The position numbers and the translations under genes are program-made. Positions 54,004 through 63,333 of a stretch of DNA of 64,000 nucleotides are shown in pieces. The stretch is from Saprospiraceae bacterium (GTDB lineage Bacteria > Bacteroidota > Bacteroidia > Chitinophagales > Saprospiraceae). Positions within the stretch are counted from its first letter, which is position 1; every line of letters starts with the position of its first letter. The notes below the pieces were generated by a model. The model saw only the letters and a list, made by a program, of their open reading frames with translations, ran no database searches and had not been told where the DNA came from. The stretch lies in the NCBI GenBank assembly GCA_019187365.1, contig JABARE010000020.1, positions 90,176 through 154,175 on the forward strand, read 5' to 3'.

Positions 54004-55308
54004 TTACCGGAAAATGACTTTCGACACATAGTTGCCTTTATCCGTTCTGAGGGTAAGCAGGTATGTGCCGTTTGCGATCGGCCTATTTGAAAAATCGAGC
54101 AGCAACTGGTTTTCGCCTTCAGGCAAAATGCCCGTCGAGCCGCAGGCTACTTCTCTGCCCAACAGGTTGGTGAGCTGGTAGTTTGCTTTGCCCGGTTTTT
54201 CCACAAGCAATGTGGCAGAAAAACGGCCATCGTTGGGGTTTGGCAAAACGGTCAGGGGTTTAAACTGGGGAAGCCGGAAATCCAGCAAGCCCGTTAGCAC
54301 ATCCGTCTTCAGCAACTGGCCGAGGAACAGGTGGGTCATATAGGCGGTTCCGTCGGCGGCAATGGCCAGTCCCGGGCTTGGGCCAAAACCGGCAAGCAGG
54401 GTGTCCAGACTGCCGTCGGGGTGGACCTTCACCAGTTGTGCGCTGCCGAAGATAAAGCCGAACGTGGTGTCCACCGGGCCGAATCTGGCAAATTGCAGGG
54501 CCAACAGTCCGCCATCGGATGGATCGAAATCCATGTCGGTCAGCAAGGTCATTCCGGAGGCATGGACCGTCAGCGAGCCATCGTCCATCAGCCGGAAAAT
54601 GTTGGCTGCACCGTCGAGGAATGGGAACCCGGTGAGGGTGGAGACCAAATAGCCACCGCCCGGGTGTGCCAGGATTTTGGTGGGCACGGATTGAACGAAA
54701 GGCGGCCCAACCGGAGATGGATTTGGAAAGGAGGGGAGAGCTGCTAGCAGCTCAAGTTCTTGTGTACCAACGAGGTATTTAAAAATCGCATTGGCGCCGG
54801 CATCGGCAATGAGAAAATTGCCATTTGCATCCACCACCATGGAATAAGGGTTGCTTTTTTCAAATCCCTTGCTTTTTGCGAAGGCGTGCAGAGAGATGGC
54901 GGAGCGTTGGTCGCCTGGGGTCAGTGGCGCCCCTTTTGCCAGGTAATCGTCCCAGTGAAATACCAGGATGGAAGAGGAAAGGCTGTCAATGCCCTCGCCC
55001 TGGCAAAGGAGGATGCGCCCATCGGAAAGTACCAGAGTGCTGAGGGCGCCCTGCAATTCTTTGGCTGCGGCATTAAAAAAGGATGGCAACCCTGCGATAA
55101 TGGTCTCCTTCGAACCATCGGGGCGGATTTTTTGAACCACGCCATCGTTCATTCCCGTGCCGGACTGGGTGATCCAGGGGTTGCCATCTAAGTCGAGGCA
55201 CACGTCAATGGGAGCAGCGAGGTTGAAGGCGATCGGGGTGATGGTTTGTCCGGGCATCAGGGTATAGGCGAGCAGAAGGAGTAAGATGGTGTAGAATGTT
55301 TTTTTCAT
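54004..55308 (-). CDS. T9SS-secreted ScyD/ScyE-type beta-propeller protein
   Basis: 434 residues from MKKTFYTILLLLLAYTLMPG (signal peptide). NHL-like repeats fill about 22-350 (DVCLDLDGNPWITQSGTGMNDGVVQKIRPDG, YSMVVDANGNFLIADAGANAIFKYL, ILAHPGGGYLVSTLTG), resembling ScyD/ScyE propellers of unknown function. The last ~80 residues are a T9SS sorting domain (LTVLPNPNDGRFSATL, GTYLLTLRTDKGNYVSKVIFR), so it is secreted or surface-attached through type IX. Likely an extracellular binding or adhesive role. Confidence 0.87.
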   Translation of the reverse strand: MKKTFYTILLLLLAYTLMPGQTITPIAFNLAAPIDVCLDLDGNPWITQSGTGMNDGVVQKIRPDGSKETIIAGLPSFFNAAAKELQGALSTLVLSDGRILLCQGEGIDSLSSSILVFHWDDYLAKGAPLTPGDQRSAISLHAFAKSKGFEKSNPYSMVVDANGNFLIADAGANAIFKYLVGTQELELLAALPSFPNPSPVGPPFVQSVPTKILAHPGGGYLVSTLTGFPFLDGAANIFRLMDDGSLTVHASGMTLLTDMDFDPSDGGLLALQFARFGPVDTTFGFIFGSAQLVKVHPDGSLDTLLAGFGPSPGLAIAADGTAYMTHLFLGQLLKTDVLTGLLDFRLPQFKPLTVLPNPNDGRFSATLLVEKPGKANYQLTNLLGREVACGSTGILPEGENQLLLDFSNRPIANGTYLLTLRTDKGNYVSKVIFR

Positions 55309-55927
55309 TTCATGTAATGTTAAGGGGGTGAAACAATGAGCTTGAATTCGATGTGACAAAGTTGCGGGCAGGCGGGGCCTGGGAGTTTTCAATGGTGCCG
55401 CAATTGTTTTCAAAAATGTCGCATGGGACGGAGGATGCGACGTCCGGACAAAAAAATGCGTCAGCCTGGAAACGTGGGGAACCAGAGGGTGGTCGGGGGG
55501 GCAGGGGGGGGGCGCGGGGAAAAGCTGCTTACGAGGTGGGATATAGCGCCCGAAAACTCCCTGAAACCGGATTGTTTTCCTGTCGCGTTTGCCTCTGTTG
55601 GCAATGTTGGCCCTACTTGCCCTAAGCTCTTGTGGTGAGCTTTATCGAACCCTGCCTGGAGCCAACCCGTTCGCCTGTGCGAATTAGTGGGGAGAAAACC
55701 GAATTATATCTAACCACAGAGCTATAAATTTCTTAACCCCGTTAGTGTCGGAGGTTAATCTGTCTGTCGTGGCGTTGCGGTCCTTTTCTGCAAAGGGTTT
55801 TGCTGTCTTGCTGTGTTGGTCGCGGGGGAGGAAATGAATTAAAAGCATAGAACTTAGATTTAGCACTTCACTTTCATAGAATTATGAAACACCCACCTGT
55901 GCGTAACTGCAATTACCAGCTGTGTTT
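55309..55927. other. Gene-free stretch with a G-rich tract
   Basis: 619 bp with no supported gene. It holds a strong G-run cluster at 55477-55519 (runs of 4, 3, 7, 9 and 4 G), a possible G-quadruplex, and then shifts to AT-rich sequence from about 55690. No tRNA or TAnnTTTG element noticed. Confidence 0.55.
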
Positions 55928-56569
55928 TCAATTCGTCTGTGTTTTTGGTTTACTTTTTCCGTTTATTAATTTCATTGTGTAGCCATATCCAAGTCCGCTA
56001 ATTGTCCATAAGGGAAATTCAATAAGAGCCTTACTCAATGTAATGCCTCTTCCATCAATTAATTGAAATATTACAGTCATAAAAATATACATAAATAAAC
56101 CCCAAGTAAGTCCATGTCTTACCCATCCATAGCCTTCAAATGGATTTGGAACATTTTCTAAGTCAAGGTTCTTATATCTGTCGGGCTGTTTTTGTAACCA
56201 ATTGCTTTTCCATTTATCCTTAAACCATACCCAAATTGGAAATGTCAAACCAAGAAAAAGCAAACTTGTTAAATTAGTCATACACGGAATGGTCTTTCCA
56301 CAGTTGTCGCAGTATAATCCAAACCAATTTTTAAATGCGTTGTTTCTTTTCGACCATTTAAGTCCTGAGTGAAGAATCCCACAATGAGTACAAGGGATTC
56401 TCGTTTTTTCTTGTAAACATTTTGGAGAATCTTTTTCGATCAACACAATTTTAGGAACTCGTTGTCCTAATAGTAATTCGTTGATTACAAGTCCTGGGTT
56501 AATAATCCAATGCAACATTACTGGATTTCTCCAAGTCCAAACTTTATATTTTGATTTGTCGTATTCCAT
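55928..56569 (-). CDS. Zinc-ribbon membrane protein of unknown function
   Basis: 213 residues from MEYDKSKYKVWTWRNPVMLHWIINPGL; in-frame ATGs up to 56656 are less likely starts. A cytoplasmic N-terminal region, a zinc ribbon at about 60-95 (CTHCGILH...CDNCGKTIPC), then three membrane helices. Clearly more AT-rich than neighbours, which suggests recent acquisition. The opening matches a recurring uncharacterised Bacteroidota protein type in my experience; no function known. Confidence 0.75.
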   Translation of the reverse strand: MEYDKSKYKVWTWRNPVMLHWIINPGLVINELLLGQRVPKIVLIEKDSPKCLQEKTRIPCTHCGILHSGLKWSKRNNAFKNWFGLYCDNCGKTIPCMTNLTSLLFLGLTFPIWVWFKDKWKSNWLQKQPDRYKNLDLENVPNPFEGYGWVRHGLTWGLFMYIFMTVIFQLIDGRGITLSKALIEFPLWTISGLGYGYTMKLINGKSKPKTQTN

Positions 56570-56797
56570 ATGTATCATTTTTAACGTTCTGTATTTGCAA
56601 CATAGCAGGTAACGTAATTGGCATAAATGCTGCATCGCCAATCCATTGGTTACCAAAAGTAGAAAATATATTTTACATTACGGGAAAAATTAGGATCGAA
56701 GCGTCGCGAAGATTCCGCATGGCGGGAGAGAATGATTATTGATGCTTGGCGGTGTAGCGTCTATGCCATGTTATGAGAGGTGCTACAGATGGCCCCG

Positions 56798-58489
56798 TTA
56801 TTTTTGAACCACCAGGCGGTAATTTTCAACCAGACCCACATCATTCCGGAGGCACAGATGATACAAGCCGTTGGGGAAGGCCCTCAAATCAATTTCTTTC
56901 AGATCAGCTTGCTGAAGGAACACCTGCCCAAATGCATTCATCATAGTCAGATCGTAATGGTCAAAATTCGATTGAACCGTGACTATGTCATGGGCAGGAT
57001 TTGGATAGATCTTCCCTGATACGGTTTGTAATGGCGATGTGGTCGATGTCGTGGTTAATTTCTTAAAACTGATCAGAAAGACCGACGCATCGCGGATGTC
57101 GGGTACGTGATAAGTGATCGAAGATCCACCCGCGGTCGACGTGGTTTTGGTCTGATAGCCCGAAGCGCTGACCGTCTCTGTAAAAATCGCTACGTGATCC
57201 GAAGAATGCCATGGCAAATTGTTGAGCGTTATGCTTAAATCAGAATAGACGGATTCATGGTTTGAAACGAGCACCTTGACCTCGGTATCCGAAGTATTTT
57301 TACCTGAAAGGATCATCACGTTATTTAAAGAATCGCTTAAGTTGCGGGCGTTGAATTCGTTTCCGGCAGATTTGATCAGTATGGGCGTAGAATCATTCAG
57401 CTCATTAAAAAATTTGTAGGCATATCCGTTCAGCGTCAGGTTGGGATGGGTGCCGTCGTCCGCATCGCAAAGCGGACTCAGGTCTACGCCCCTGTACCAA
57501 ATGAATTTGCTAAGCCGGGAGTTGACAAGTGAAATGAGTTCGGAGGTCAGGTAAGAACATCCTTTTGACGTGTTGGTGTAACCTCCGGTATTGTTGTTGT
57601 TTTCAGAAAGGATTAACTCGGTATTTGCGAAGCCATACAAGTTGAGGTAGTAGCTCAGCGTATCTGCGAGCATTCTCAAATTGTACGGGTTGGGCCGGTC
57701 GTACATGTGAAAGGAATAAAAATCTAACGGTGTTTCATTTTCTTTACAGTATTTCAGAAAATTGGAAAGGTAATTTTGATTTAGAGTGTATTGATTTCCA
57801 CCGTTGTAAAAGGCATTCTTTGCTGCGGCGGGGCCACCGACTTTGAGATGGGGGTCAAACGATTTGATGGAATCCGCACACGCTCTGTACAGCCGGTAAT
57901 AGGCCTCTACAGAATCAAAATCCCACGAAGCTTTATGGTTGGGCTCATTCCAGATTTCCCAGTAGGGAATGGAATGGTTGAAGCCATGATCCCATCCGGC
58001 AGTATAGTGCATTGCGGTTCTTTTGGCAATTCCCGCAAAGGTCTTAAAATTGATTGCATCCGAATCTTTGGGCATGGGACTTGCAGGGGAAATGCCGCCA
58101 CCGGGAAAACTGATCCCCAGTCTGAAGAAGGGTTGAAACCCTGAATGGATAATTTCAGCAATTTGATCGTCTGTACTGGCCCAATGATATCCTGTCGGCA
58201 GGTGCGATTGAAATGCGTAATTAAATTTTTGAAGGGTGTAGTTGAAAAAATCCGTATAGGCCCAATAGTCGCAGGGACCGTGGTAGTCATGGGTCCGGAT
58301 GAGTTCGTTGCCTATGGTTTCAAGGCATGCTGCGGTTGTGCCGGAAACGACACTCTGAGGTCCGGTATTGACGCCCGTCATTTTTTTTCCCGAACCGACG
58401 GGAACGCTACAGTCGACGGTAACGAGTTTTGTCTGAGCGACACCTGTGGTGATCGTGAAGAGTGCGAAGAGCAACATGTTGATTTTCAT
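56798..58489 (-). CDS. T9SS-secreted GH39-like glycoside hydrolase
   Basis: 563 residues from MKINMLLFALFTITTGVAQ (signal peptide). A TIM-barrel with GH39-type landmarks: R-T-H-D-Y-H-G-P-C-D-Y-W near 64-76, acid/base E182 in YWEIWNEPNHKASWDFD and nucleophile E296 in ELILSENNNN. GH39 enzymes act on xylosides or iduronides; other clan-A families share these motifs, so the substrate is open. The final ~75 residues form a T9SS sorting domain (GKIYPNPAHDIVTVQS, NGLYHLCLRNDVGL). Secreted polysaccharide degradation is the likely role. Confidence 0.85.
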   Translation of the reverse strand: MKINMLLFALFTITTGVAQTKLVTVDCSVPVGSGKKMTGVNTGPQSVVSGTTAACLETIGNELIRTHDYHGPCDYWAYTDFFNYTLQKFNYAFQSHLPTGYHWASTDDQIAEIIHSGFQPFFRLGISFPGGGISPASPMPKDSDAINFKTFAGIAKRTAMHYTAGWDHGFNHSIPYWEIWNEPNHKASWDFDSVEAYYRLYRACADSIKSFDPHLKVGGPAAAKNAFYNGGNQYTLNQNYLSNFLKYCKENETPLDFYSFHMYDRPNPYNLRMLADTLSYYLNLYGFANTELILSENNNNTGGYTNTSKGCSYLTSELISLVNSRLSKFIWYRGVDLSPLCDADDGTHPNLTLNGYAYKFFNELNDSTPILIKSAGNEFNARNLSDSLNNVMILSGKNTSDTEVKVLVSNHESVYSDLSITLNNLPWHSSDHVAIFTETVSASGYQTKTTSTAGGSSITYHVPDIRDASVFLISFKKLTTTSTTSPLQTVSGKIYPNPAHDIVTVQSNFDHYDLTMMNAFGQVFLQQADLKEIDLRAFPNGLYHLCLRNDVGLVENYRLVVQK

Positions 58490-59275
58490 GGCTTGGTTTA
58501 GTTGACGAGTAGTGATTGTTTTTTTTTGTAATTTTCTGCACACCTCGACGTTACCGGTTGTCGGTGCCTGGTTGTTTGTGCAAACGGGTACAAGGACAGA
58601 TGCAGGAGAAGATGCATAAAGCTGAAAATCCCGTCAGAAAACAGATCCAAAATGAAGCTGACGTGTCCACCACATTTACCGGGGTATGGAGGCGAATACG
58701 GACCTTGGACTGAGATTTTCGTCCTTGGTTTAGATTGCAAGATTTTAAAAGAGAGTATCTGGAAATGCGCTCTGGATGTTCATTGTTGATTCAGCAGGAA
58801 TTTTGGTTTCATGCTTCCGGTCAGTTGACCAGCCTGCGCACAAATGATTTCCGAGACCTCCAAGTGATTCGCCTGGTACTTTGAAAAGGAGACAACCGGG
58901 AACCCTGGGCGAGCAGCGTTGATTCCTCCGCAAATCTGGGAACTGAGCAAGGTACCGCCGGTAGGGGGGCTCCCATTGTCAGCAAAGGGCCTGACGAAGG
59001 CTGCAATGGCCGGAGGCTGGTGTTAAAATCTTATTAATCCGCCTTTGCCGCATAGGCCTTTCCCCCGGTTCAACGCTTTGAACAACACCGGCTTAAATAC
59101 ATATTAAAAAAAATAATTATATGTATTAACAGTATATTTAGGCTGTTAACTTTTTGTTTTCATTTTTTTGTCCGATCTTTGTCCTCCTTTCCGGCACAGA
59201 TGAGCCTTTTTGATTATATTTGAAGGCATTCTGAATCGAAGGGGGAAAAGAAGTGGACACCATCCGTTTCGGCCC
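58490..59275. other. Gene-free stretch upstream of the transglycosylase
   Basis: 786 bp between the divergent GH39-like and MltD-like genes. Short frames look random. 58800-59030 is GC-rich with several short complementary stretches (GGTACC, CCGGGAACC) but I could not fit it to a known RNA. An AT-rich inverted repeat AATACATAT/ATATGTATT lies at 59096-59127, near the expected promoter region. Confidence 0.5.
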
Positions 59276-60559
59276 ATGAACAAAGCAAGATCCATTTTCA
59301 ACATTCTGTTTGCCACCATCCTGTTGGTTGGTTTGTCTGTGTCGCCCTTGCGCGGCTCGGAAGCCGGCGGCCGGGACCTGTCCGGCGGAGTCTCCGAAGA
59401 GCTCATCGCAGAGCGTCTGGAAACGATGGACTGTCTGGTAGAGCCCAGGGCGGATGCGGACGTGTTCGACCAGGTGAGGCGTTTTATTGGCCGCGACCGC
59501 AACCGGTCGCTGGAGTTGCTGCACCGGGCGGAAGTGTATTTTCCCATGATCGACCAGGTCTTTGAGCAGTACGGGATTCCCTCAGAGTTGAAGTACCTGA
59601 CCATTGTGGAGTCCAGTGTTGTGCTCAACGCCAAGTCGTATGCCGGAGCGGCGGGATTATGGCAGTTGATGCCGGCGACGGCGAGGCTCTTGAAACTTCG
59701 CGTCGACGCCCGCGTGGACCAGCGGCTCGACCCCGTTATGTCGACCCAGGCGGCTGCGCGATATTTCACCTTGCTTTACGAGATGTTTGGAGACTGGTCG
59801 CTGGTTTTGGCGGCCTACAACTGCGGGGAATACAAGATAAAGAGGCTGCTGCAGCAAGCACCGGAAGGCGATTTTTGGGACATCCGCAAGCTCCTTCCCC
59901 GGCAGACCCAGCTCTTCGTGCCGGCGTTTATCGGCGCTTCCTACCTCATGGAGTTTGCATTGGACCACGAGCTGGAAACAGACAAAGAGTGGATGGATGC
60001 CAACAAGCTGACTTTTGCACGCATCTACAAGGAAGTCCGTCTGGCGGATCTCTATAAGAAGACCTCGATTGCACCCGAAGTGTTTAAAGCTTACAACCCC
60101 GCATACCGCAGGGCGAACATACCCGCCAGCGCTGCAGGGCATTTCATCAGCCTGCCCGATAGCCTGATGGTCGAATTCATCGATTATTACACCTTCGGCA
60201 ACGAGCAGAACCAGGCCATGAGCGGACCCGGGTTTGGGGCAGATGGTGGGGCGGGAGCTACTGTTCTGGAAATTATATCCTTCAGCAGGCCCCTCATTCC
60301 GAGTCCCGACAACATTGCGGTAAAACCCGTGGTGCAATTTCTGCTCGACTACGACTTCCGGCCCTGGAATGGCGCAATGCCAAGCACTCCCGAGACCCGG
60401 GAGAAGGAAAACTTCCGCTACCACATCGTCGGTCGCCGCGAATCCCTTTCCGAAATTGCCGAGCAAAACAAAGTCAGCCTGGAGGACCTCCTGAGCTGGA
60501 ACGAATGGCAGGAACGTTCCGAGCCCCGCCCGGGTTCCGTTGTCCGCATTCGCCTGTAG
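59276..60559 (+). CDS. mltD: MltD-like membrane-bound lytic transglycosylase
   Basis: 427 residues from MNKARSIFNILFATILLVGL. SLT domain at about 85-220 with catalytic E112 (LTIVESSVVLNAKSYAGAAGLWQLMPATARLL) and the SLT blocks DPVMSTQAAARYFTLLYEMFGDWSLVLAAYNCGE. A C-terminal LysM domain (about 378-425, YHIVGRRESLSEIAEQNKVSLEDLLSWNEW) binds peptidoglycan. It cleaves glycan strands to 1,6-anhydroMurNAc. Monocistronic. Confidence 0.93.
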   Translation: MNKARSIFNILFATILLVGLSVSPLRGSEAGGRDLSGGVSEELIAERLETMDCLVEPRADADVFDQVRRFIGRDRNRSLELLHRAEVYFPMIDQVFEQYGIPSELKYLTIVESSVVLNAKSYAGAAGLWQLMPATARLLKLRVDARVDQRLDPVMSTQAAARYFTLLYEMFGDWSLVLAAYNCGEYKIKRLLQQAPEGDFWDIRKLLPRQTQLFVPAFIGASYLMEFALDHELETDKEWMDANKLTFARIYKEVRLADLYKKTSIAPEVFKAYNPAYRRANIPASAAGHFISLPDSLMVEFIDYYTFGNEQNQAMSGPGFGADGGAGATVLEIISFSRPLIPSPDNIAVKPVVQFLLDYDFRPWNGAMPSTPETREKENFRYHIVGRRESLSEIAEQNKVSLEDLLSWNEWQERSEPRPGSVVRIRL

Positions 60560-60657
60560 CAGCCCCCTCAAGTTTTTTGGCAATTCAACCTGCAACATGC
60601 AGGAAAACATCAGCTTGACCGGAAGGTGTAAAGGTTCAGCCTCGACGAAATCAAATT

Positions 60658-61136
60658 TCCATTGAAACCAAGATGCTGAATCCACACGGATCTGCATTGG
60701 GACAGTCATTCCGCTGGCTTTCTCCTTGCTCACACTCACACTTCCTGCTTTTAGCAGGACAGGCCTCGCTTTCAGCAGGGCAGAGCTCTTATGCAGCTGC
60801 AGTATATGCCTCAAAAACACCCTCAGCGGAGCTAGGGTGTTTTCTCGGTTCGCTGCGGCGAAAGCCACATTTAGTGGCTTTCTCCATGCTAATGCTCAGC
60901 CAGCGGATAAGATGCGACACGTTCACGGTGCATAGCAGATGCCAGAAGGTAACTTCTCATTCCTGCATTGGGACAGTCACTCCGCTGGCTGAGCGGAGTC
61001 GAAGCCAGCGGGTTATCTTTTGCCATTAGGGTTAGCAAAACGCGATGAATGAGATCAGCGTGAGCGTTTAGCATACTGACGAGCTTTCTTTGGTTACTTT
61101 CTTTTGCGGCAAAAGAAAGTAACAAGCCAAATTGAT
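60658..61136 (-). repeat. Dispersed repeat R2, copy B, with a 242-bp insert
   Basis: 60658-60718 and 60961-61136 together match copy A (39911-40119) in reverse orientation, including the hairpin GTTACTTTCTTTTG/CAAAAGAAAGTAAC (61093-61123). Between them, 60719-60960 is unrelated hairpin-rich sequence: AAAACACCCT/AGGGTGTTTT (60814-60843) and GAAAGCCAC/GTGGCTTTC (60860-60882). About 14 bases, TGCATTGGGACAGT, occur at both ends of the insert. Confidence 0.82.
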
Positions 61137-61256
61137 GCAAAGAAATTTCTTGTTCCTGGTTCGGAAATCAGAAAGTGCACCACCCACTATCCTGTAGTAG
61201 GCCAATAGCGAGTTATAATATAGAAGGCAACGCCCCGCCATCGGGGGGAGGTAATG

Positions 61257-61295
61257 AAAAAAAGAGGGCCATGCCTTTGAGCATGACCCCCTCTT
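61257..61295 (-). terminator. Rho-independent terminator of the Hsp20 gene
   Basis: On the minus strand, a stem AAGAGGGG...CATGC pairing across a short loop is followed by a run of seven T (61257-61263 read in reverse). Lies 33 bp after the Hsp20 stop. Confidence 0.75.
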
Positions 61296-61327
61296 CTCAA
61301 CTAATCCCCGTAAGTTGCTTTTTTTGG

Positions 61328-61768
61328 TCAGGCGATATCGATCACCTTTCCGTTTTTGTTTAGCTCGATCACCTTCGGCACGTGAACGGAGAGAACGCCG
61401 TTCTCGTATTTGGCCGTGATGGCATCGGCGTCTACGTTTTGGGGAAGTTCGAAAGATCTCTTGAAAGAGTGGAAACTGAATTCGCGGCGGCGATAGTTTT
61501 CCTTTTCTTCGTTCTTCTCCTCTTTTTTCTCAACGGATACTGTGAGCAGATTGTTTTCGACGTGGAGTTTAAAATCCGATTTATCCAGACCCGGCGCGGC
61601 GATTTCCAGTTTGAACTCCTTTTCGAGTTCGAGGATGTTTAGGGCCGGCGTTTGCGCTTTAAAAAGCGAGCCACCTGAAAAATCGCCCATGTTGCGGGAG
61701 AACAGATCGTCGACGATCTGAACAAAGGGAACCAGTGAATTGAAAGCATTTCTCATATCGTATAGCAT
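61328..61768 (-). CDS. Hsp20/alpha-crystallin small heat-shock protein
   Basis: 146 residues. Alpha-crystallin domain about 40-135: LNILELEKEFKLEIAAPGLDKSDFKLHVENNLLTVSVEKKEE, YRRREFSFHSFKRSFELPQNVD and the ending AKYENGVLSVHVPK. An ATP-independent holdase that binds unfolding proteins in the cytoplasm. A second Hsp20-like gene lies 14 bp upstream, so the two probably form one operon. Ends in a clear terminator. Confidence 0.93.
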   Translation of the reverse strand: MLYDMRNAFNSLVPFVQIVDDLFSRNMGDFSGGSLFKAQTPALNILELEKEFKLEIAAPGLDKSDFKLHVENNLLTVSVEKKEEKNEEKENYRRREFSFHSFKRSFELPQNVDADAITAKYENGVLSVHVPKVIELNKNGKVIDIA

Positions 61769-61782
61769 TTTAGGTTAGAAAA

Positions 61783-62184
61783 TTATTTTACATCGACTTC
61801 TTTGCGGTAGCCGTTGCGGTGCGGAACGCGCACCTGCAAAACGCCGTGGACCAGGCTGGCCTGGCAACTGGCAGCGTCGTACCGTTCTCCGAGGCGTATA
61901 CCGCGCCTGAAGGGCAGGTGTGACATTTCCCGGCGGTGATACCTTGCCGCGTCGTCGGTGTCGGGGCGTTTGGCCTCCAGCCAGAGCACTTCGTCTTTGA
62001 GTTCGAGCCGGATGTCGCTGCGTTGGACGCCCGGAAGGGCAAATTCCAACAATAGGCCATCGGCATGTTCCGATGCATTCATCATCGGACGAATGGAGGC
62101 AGGCGCGCTGGCGTTTCCTGCCCGGTAGGCGACCCGCGGTTTGCACAAACCAGGGGAGGTGGAGTAATTCTTTGCGTACATCAT
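61783..62184 (-). CDS. Divergent Hsp20-like protein
   Basis: 133 residues from MMYAKNYSTSPGLCKPRVAY. Hsp20 core from about 33: ASEHADGLLLEFALPGVQRSDIRLELKDEVLWLEAKRP, FRRGIRLGERYDAASCQASLVHGVLQVRVPHR. The C-terminal IxI-type tail seen in the partner is missing, and the sequence is far more arginine-rich. It precedes the canonical Hsp20 by 14 bp, suggesting hetero-oligomer formation or substrate specialisation (inference). Confidence 0.85.
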   Translation of the reverse strand: MMYAKNYSTSPGLCKPRVAYRAGNASAPASIRPMMNASEHADGLLLEFALPGVQRSDIRLELKDEVLWLEAKRPDTDDAARYHRREMSHLPFRRGIRLGERYDAASCQASLVHGVLQVRVPHRNGYRKEVDVK

Positions 62185-62363
62185 AGTTTAATTTGTTTGT
62201 CCCTTACCCGGATCAATTGCCGTACCAGCCCAATAATTCGGCCATATTGGCATAATTCCCCTCTGGATTCATGCCAAAATGGCAAAAGTGTTGTATGTGT
62301 AGGCAGACATTCTGCCCTGGTTGGCAGAAGGGCGTTGGTGGAAGCGGTATATTTGGCATTGGA

Positions 62364-63083
62364 ATGAGTAAGCGTTTTGGCATATCGGTTTTGGTTTGTT
62401 GGCTGGCGTTGGGAGCGGTGCTGCCGGGAGCAAATTCCGGACTGGCGGCCCAGACCTCAGGCTTTGGTTTGAAGCTCGGTCCCTCGCTGGGGTTTCAGAA
62501 GTGGGGTGGAGGCAGTCAGCGCGACCCCCTGTTGAAGGGGCACATTGCCGCCTTTATGGATTCGGAGAGTTCGGACGGAAAGAACATCGTTTACGGCCAG
62601 TTGGGCTACCACATCAAGGGAGGAGCGTTAAAATTCAGTTTCTTTTACGATGTCAACGGCAACCGTTACCCTGGGGCGACTTACGGCATGGAGTTCCACA
62701 ACCTGTCGCTGGAGCTGGGGTTTAAGCGCTTTTTGCGGCTGGCCCGGTGGAAGCCGTACTATGCATTTGGGCTTCGTGGTGAGTACACGATGGGAACCCA
62801 TTTCGAAGTCTTTCAGGAGATGGAGGAGTGGACGCGCAAGTGGAATTACGGCATCAGCCTGAGGCTCGGCTCCGAATTCAGTTTGCGCAAGCTCGTCCTT
62901 GCCGGTGTAGAACTCAACATTGCCCCCGACCTGTCGAAGCAGGTTTACGTGCCGGCCAGCATCCGCCGCCTCGACCCGTGGACGGGACAGCCGCTCCCGG
63001 GCTACGAGCAATCGACGGTCAATACCACCATCGAACTGAGCCTGTACATCCGCTTCCTGCGTCTCGTCGTTTACGAGGACTGA
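62364..63083 (+). CDS. Outer-membrane beta-barrel protein
   Basis: 239 residues from MSKRFGISVLVCWLALGAVL; the open frame begins earlier but the ATG at 62364 starts the signal peptide. After it, alternating strands with aromatic girdles (LGYHIKGGALKFSFFYDV, KPYYAFGLRGEYTMGT, IRFLRLVVYED ending in aromatic/acidic residues) fit a small PorT-like or OmpW-like barrel of 8-10 strands. Likely outer membrane; function unknown. Divergent from the Hsp20 pair. Confidence 0.75.
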   Translation: MSKRFGISVLVCWLALGAVLPGANSGLAAQTSGFGLKLGPSLGFQKWGGGSQRDPLLKGHIAAFMDSESSDGKNIVYGQLGYHIKGGALKFSFFYDVNGNRYPGATYGMEFHNLSLELGFKRFLRLARWKPYYAFGLRGEYTMGTHFEVFQEMEEWTRKWNYGISLRLGSEFSLRKLVLAGVELNIAPDLSKQVYVPASIRRLDPWTGQPLPGYEQSTVNTTIELSLYIRFLRLVVYED

Positions 63084-63333
63084 TCTCCCGCTCTTTCCCA
63101 TTCATCCATTCAGACTGACGTACATACGTTCGTTCATGCGACGCGATCTTTACGTTCCTGCCCAAAGCGGCGATGAAGCAATGATGGGTGCGCAATGATC
63201 GGTCTGGTATTGCCGCCGTGCCACATTCATCTGCCACTATGTCAACGGTAAGAGAATAATTTATCTGCCAAGCGCGAAAGAAATCTTTTCATGTGGCATG
63301 AAGGCAATACTTTGTTAGAGCTAGTGTTGTATC
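63084..63333. other. Intergenic gap with a weak palindrome
   Basis: Between the barrel gene and the convergent HEPN gene. GACTGACGTACATACGTTCG at 63113-63132 has partial symmetry like the palindromes at other convergent junctions, but is imperfect. Confidence 0.35.

Noticed and set aside
58498..58740. 80-residue minus-strand frame
   Set aside because: Composition random, no homology-like motif, overlaps the promoter region of the GH39-like gene.
58821..59030. Cobalamin-type riboswitch
   Set aside because: Stretches such as AAGGTACCGCC faintly recall the B12 box, but the conserved core elements and their order are absent and the downstream gene is a transglycosylase.
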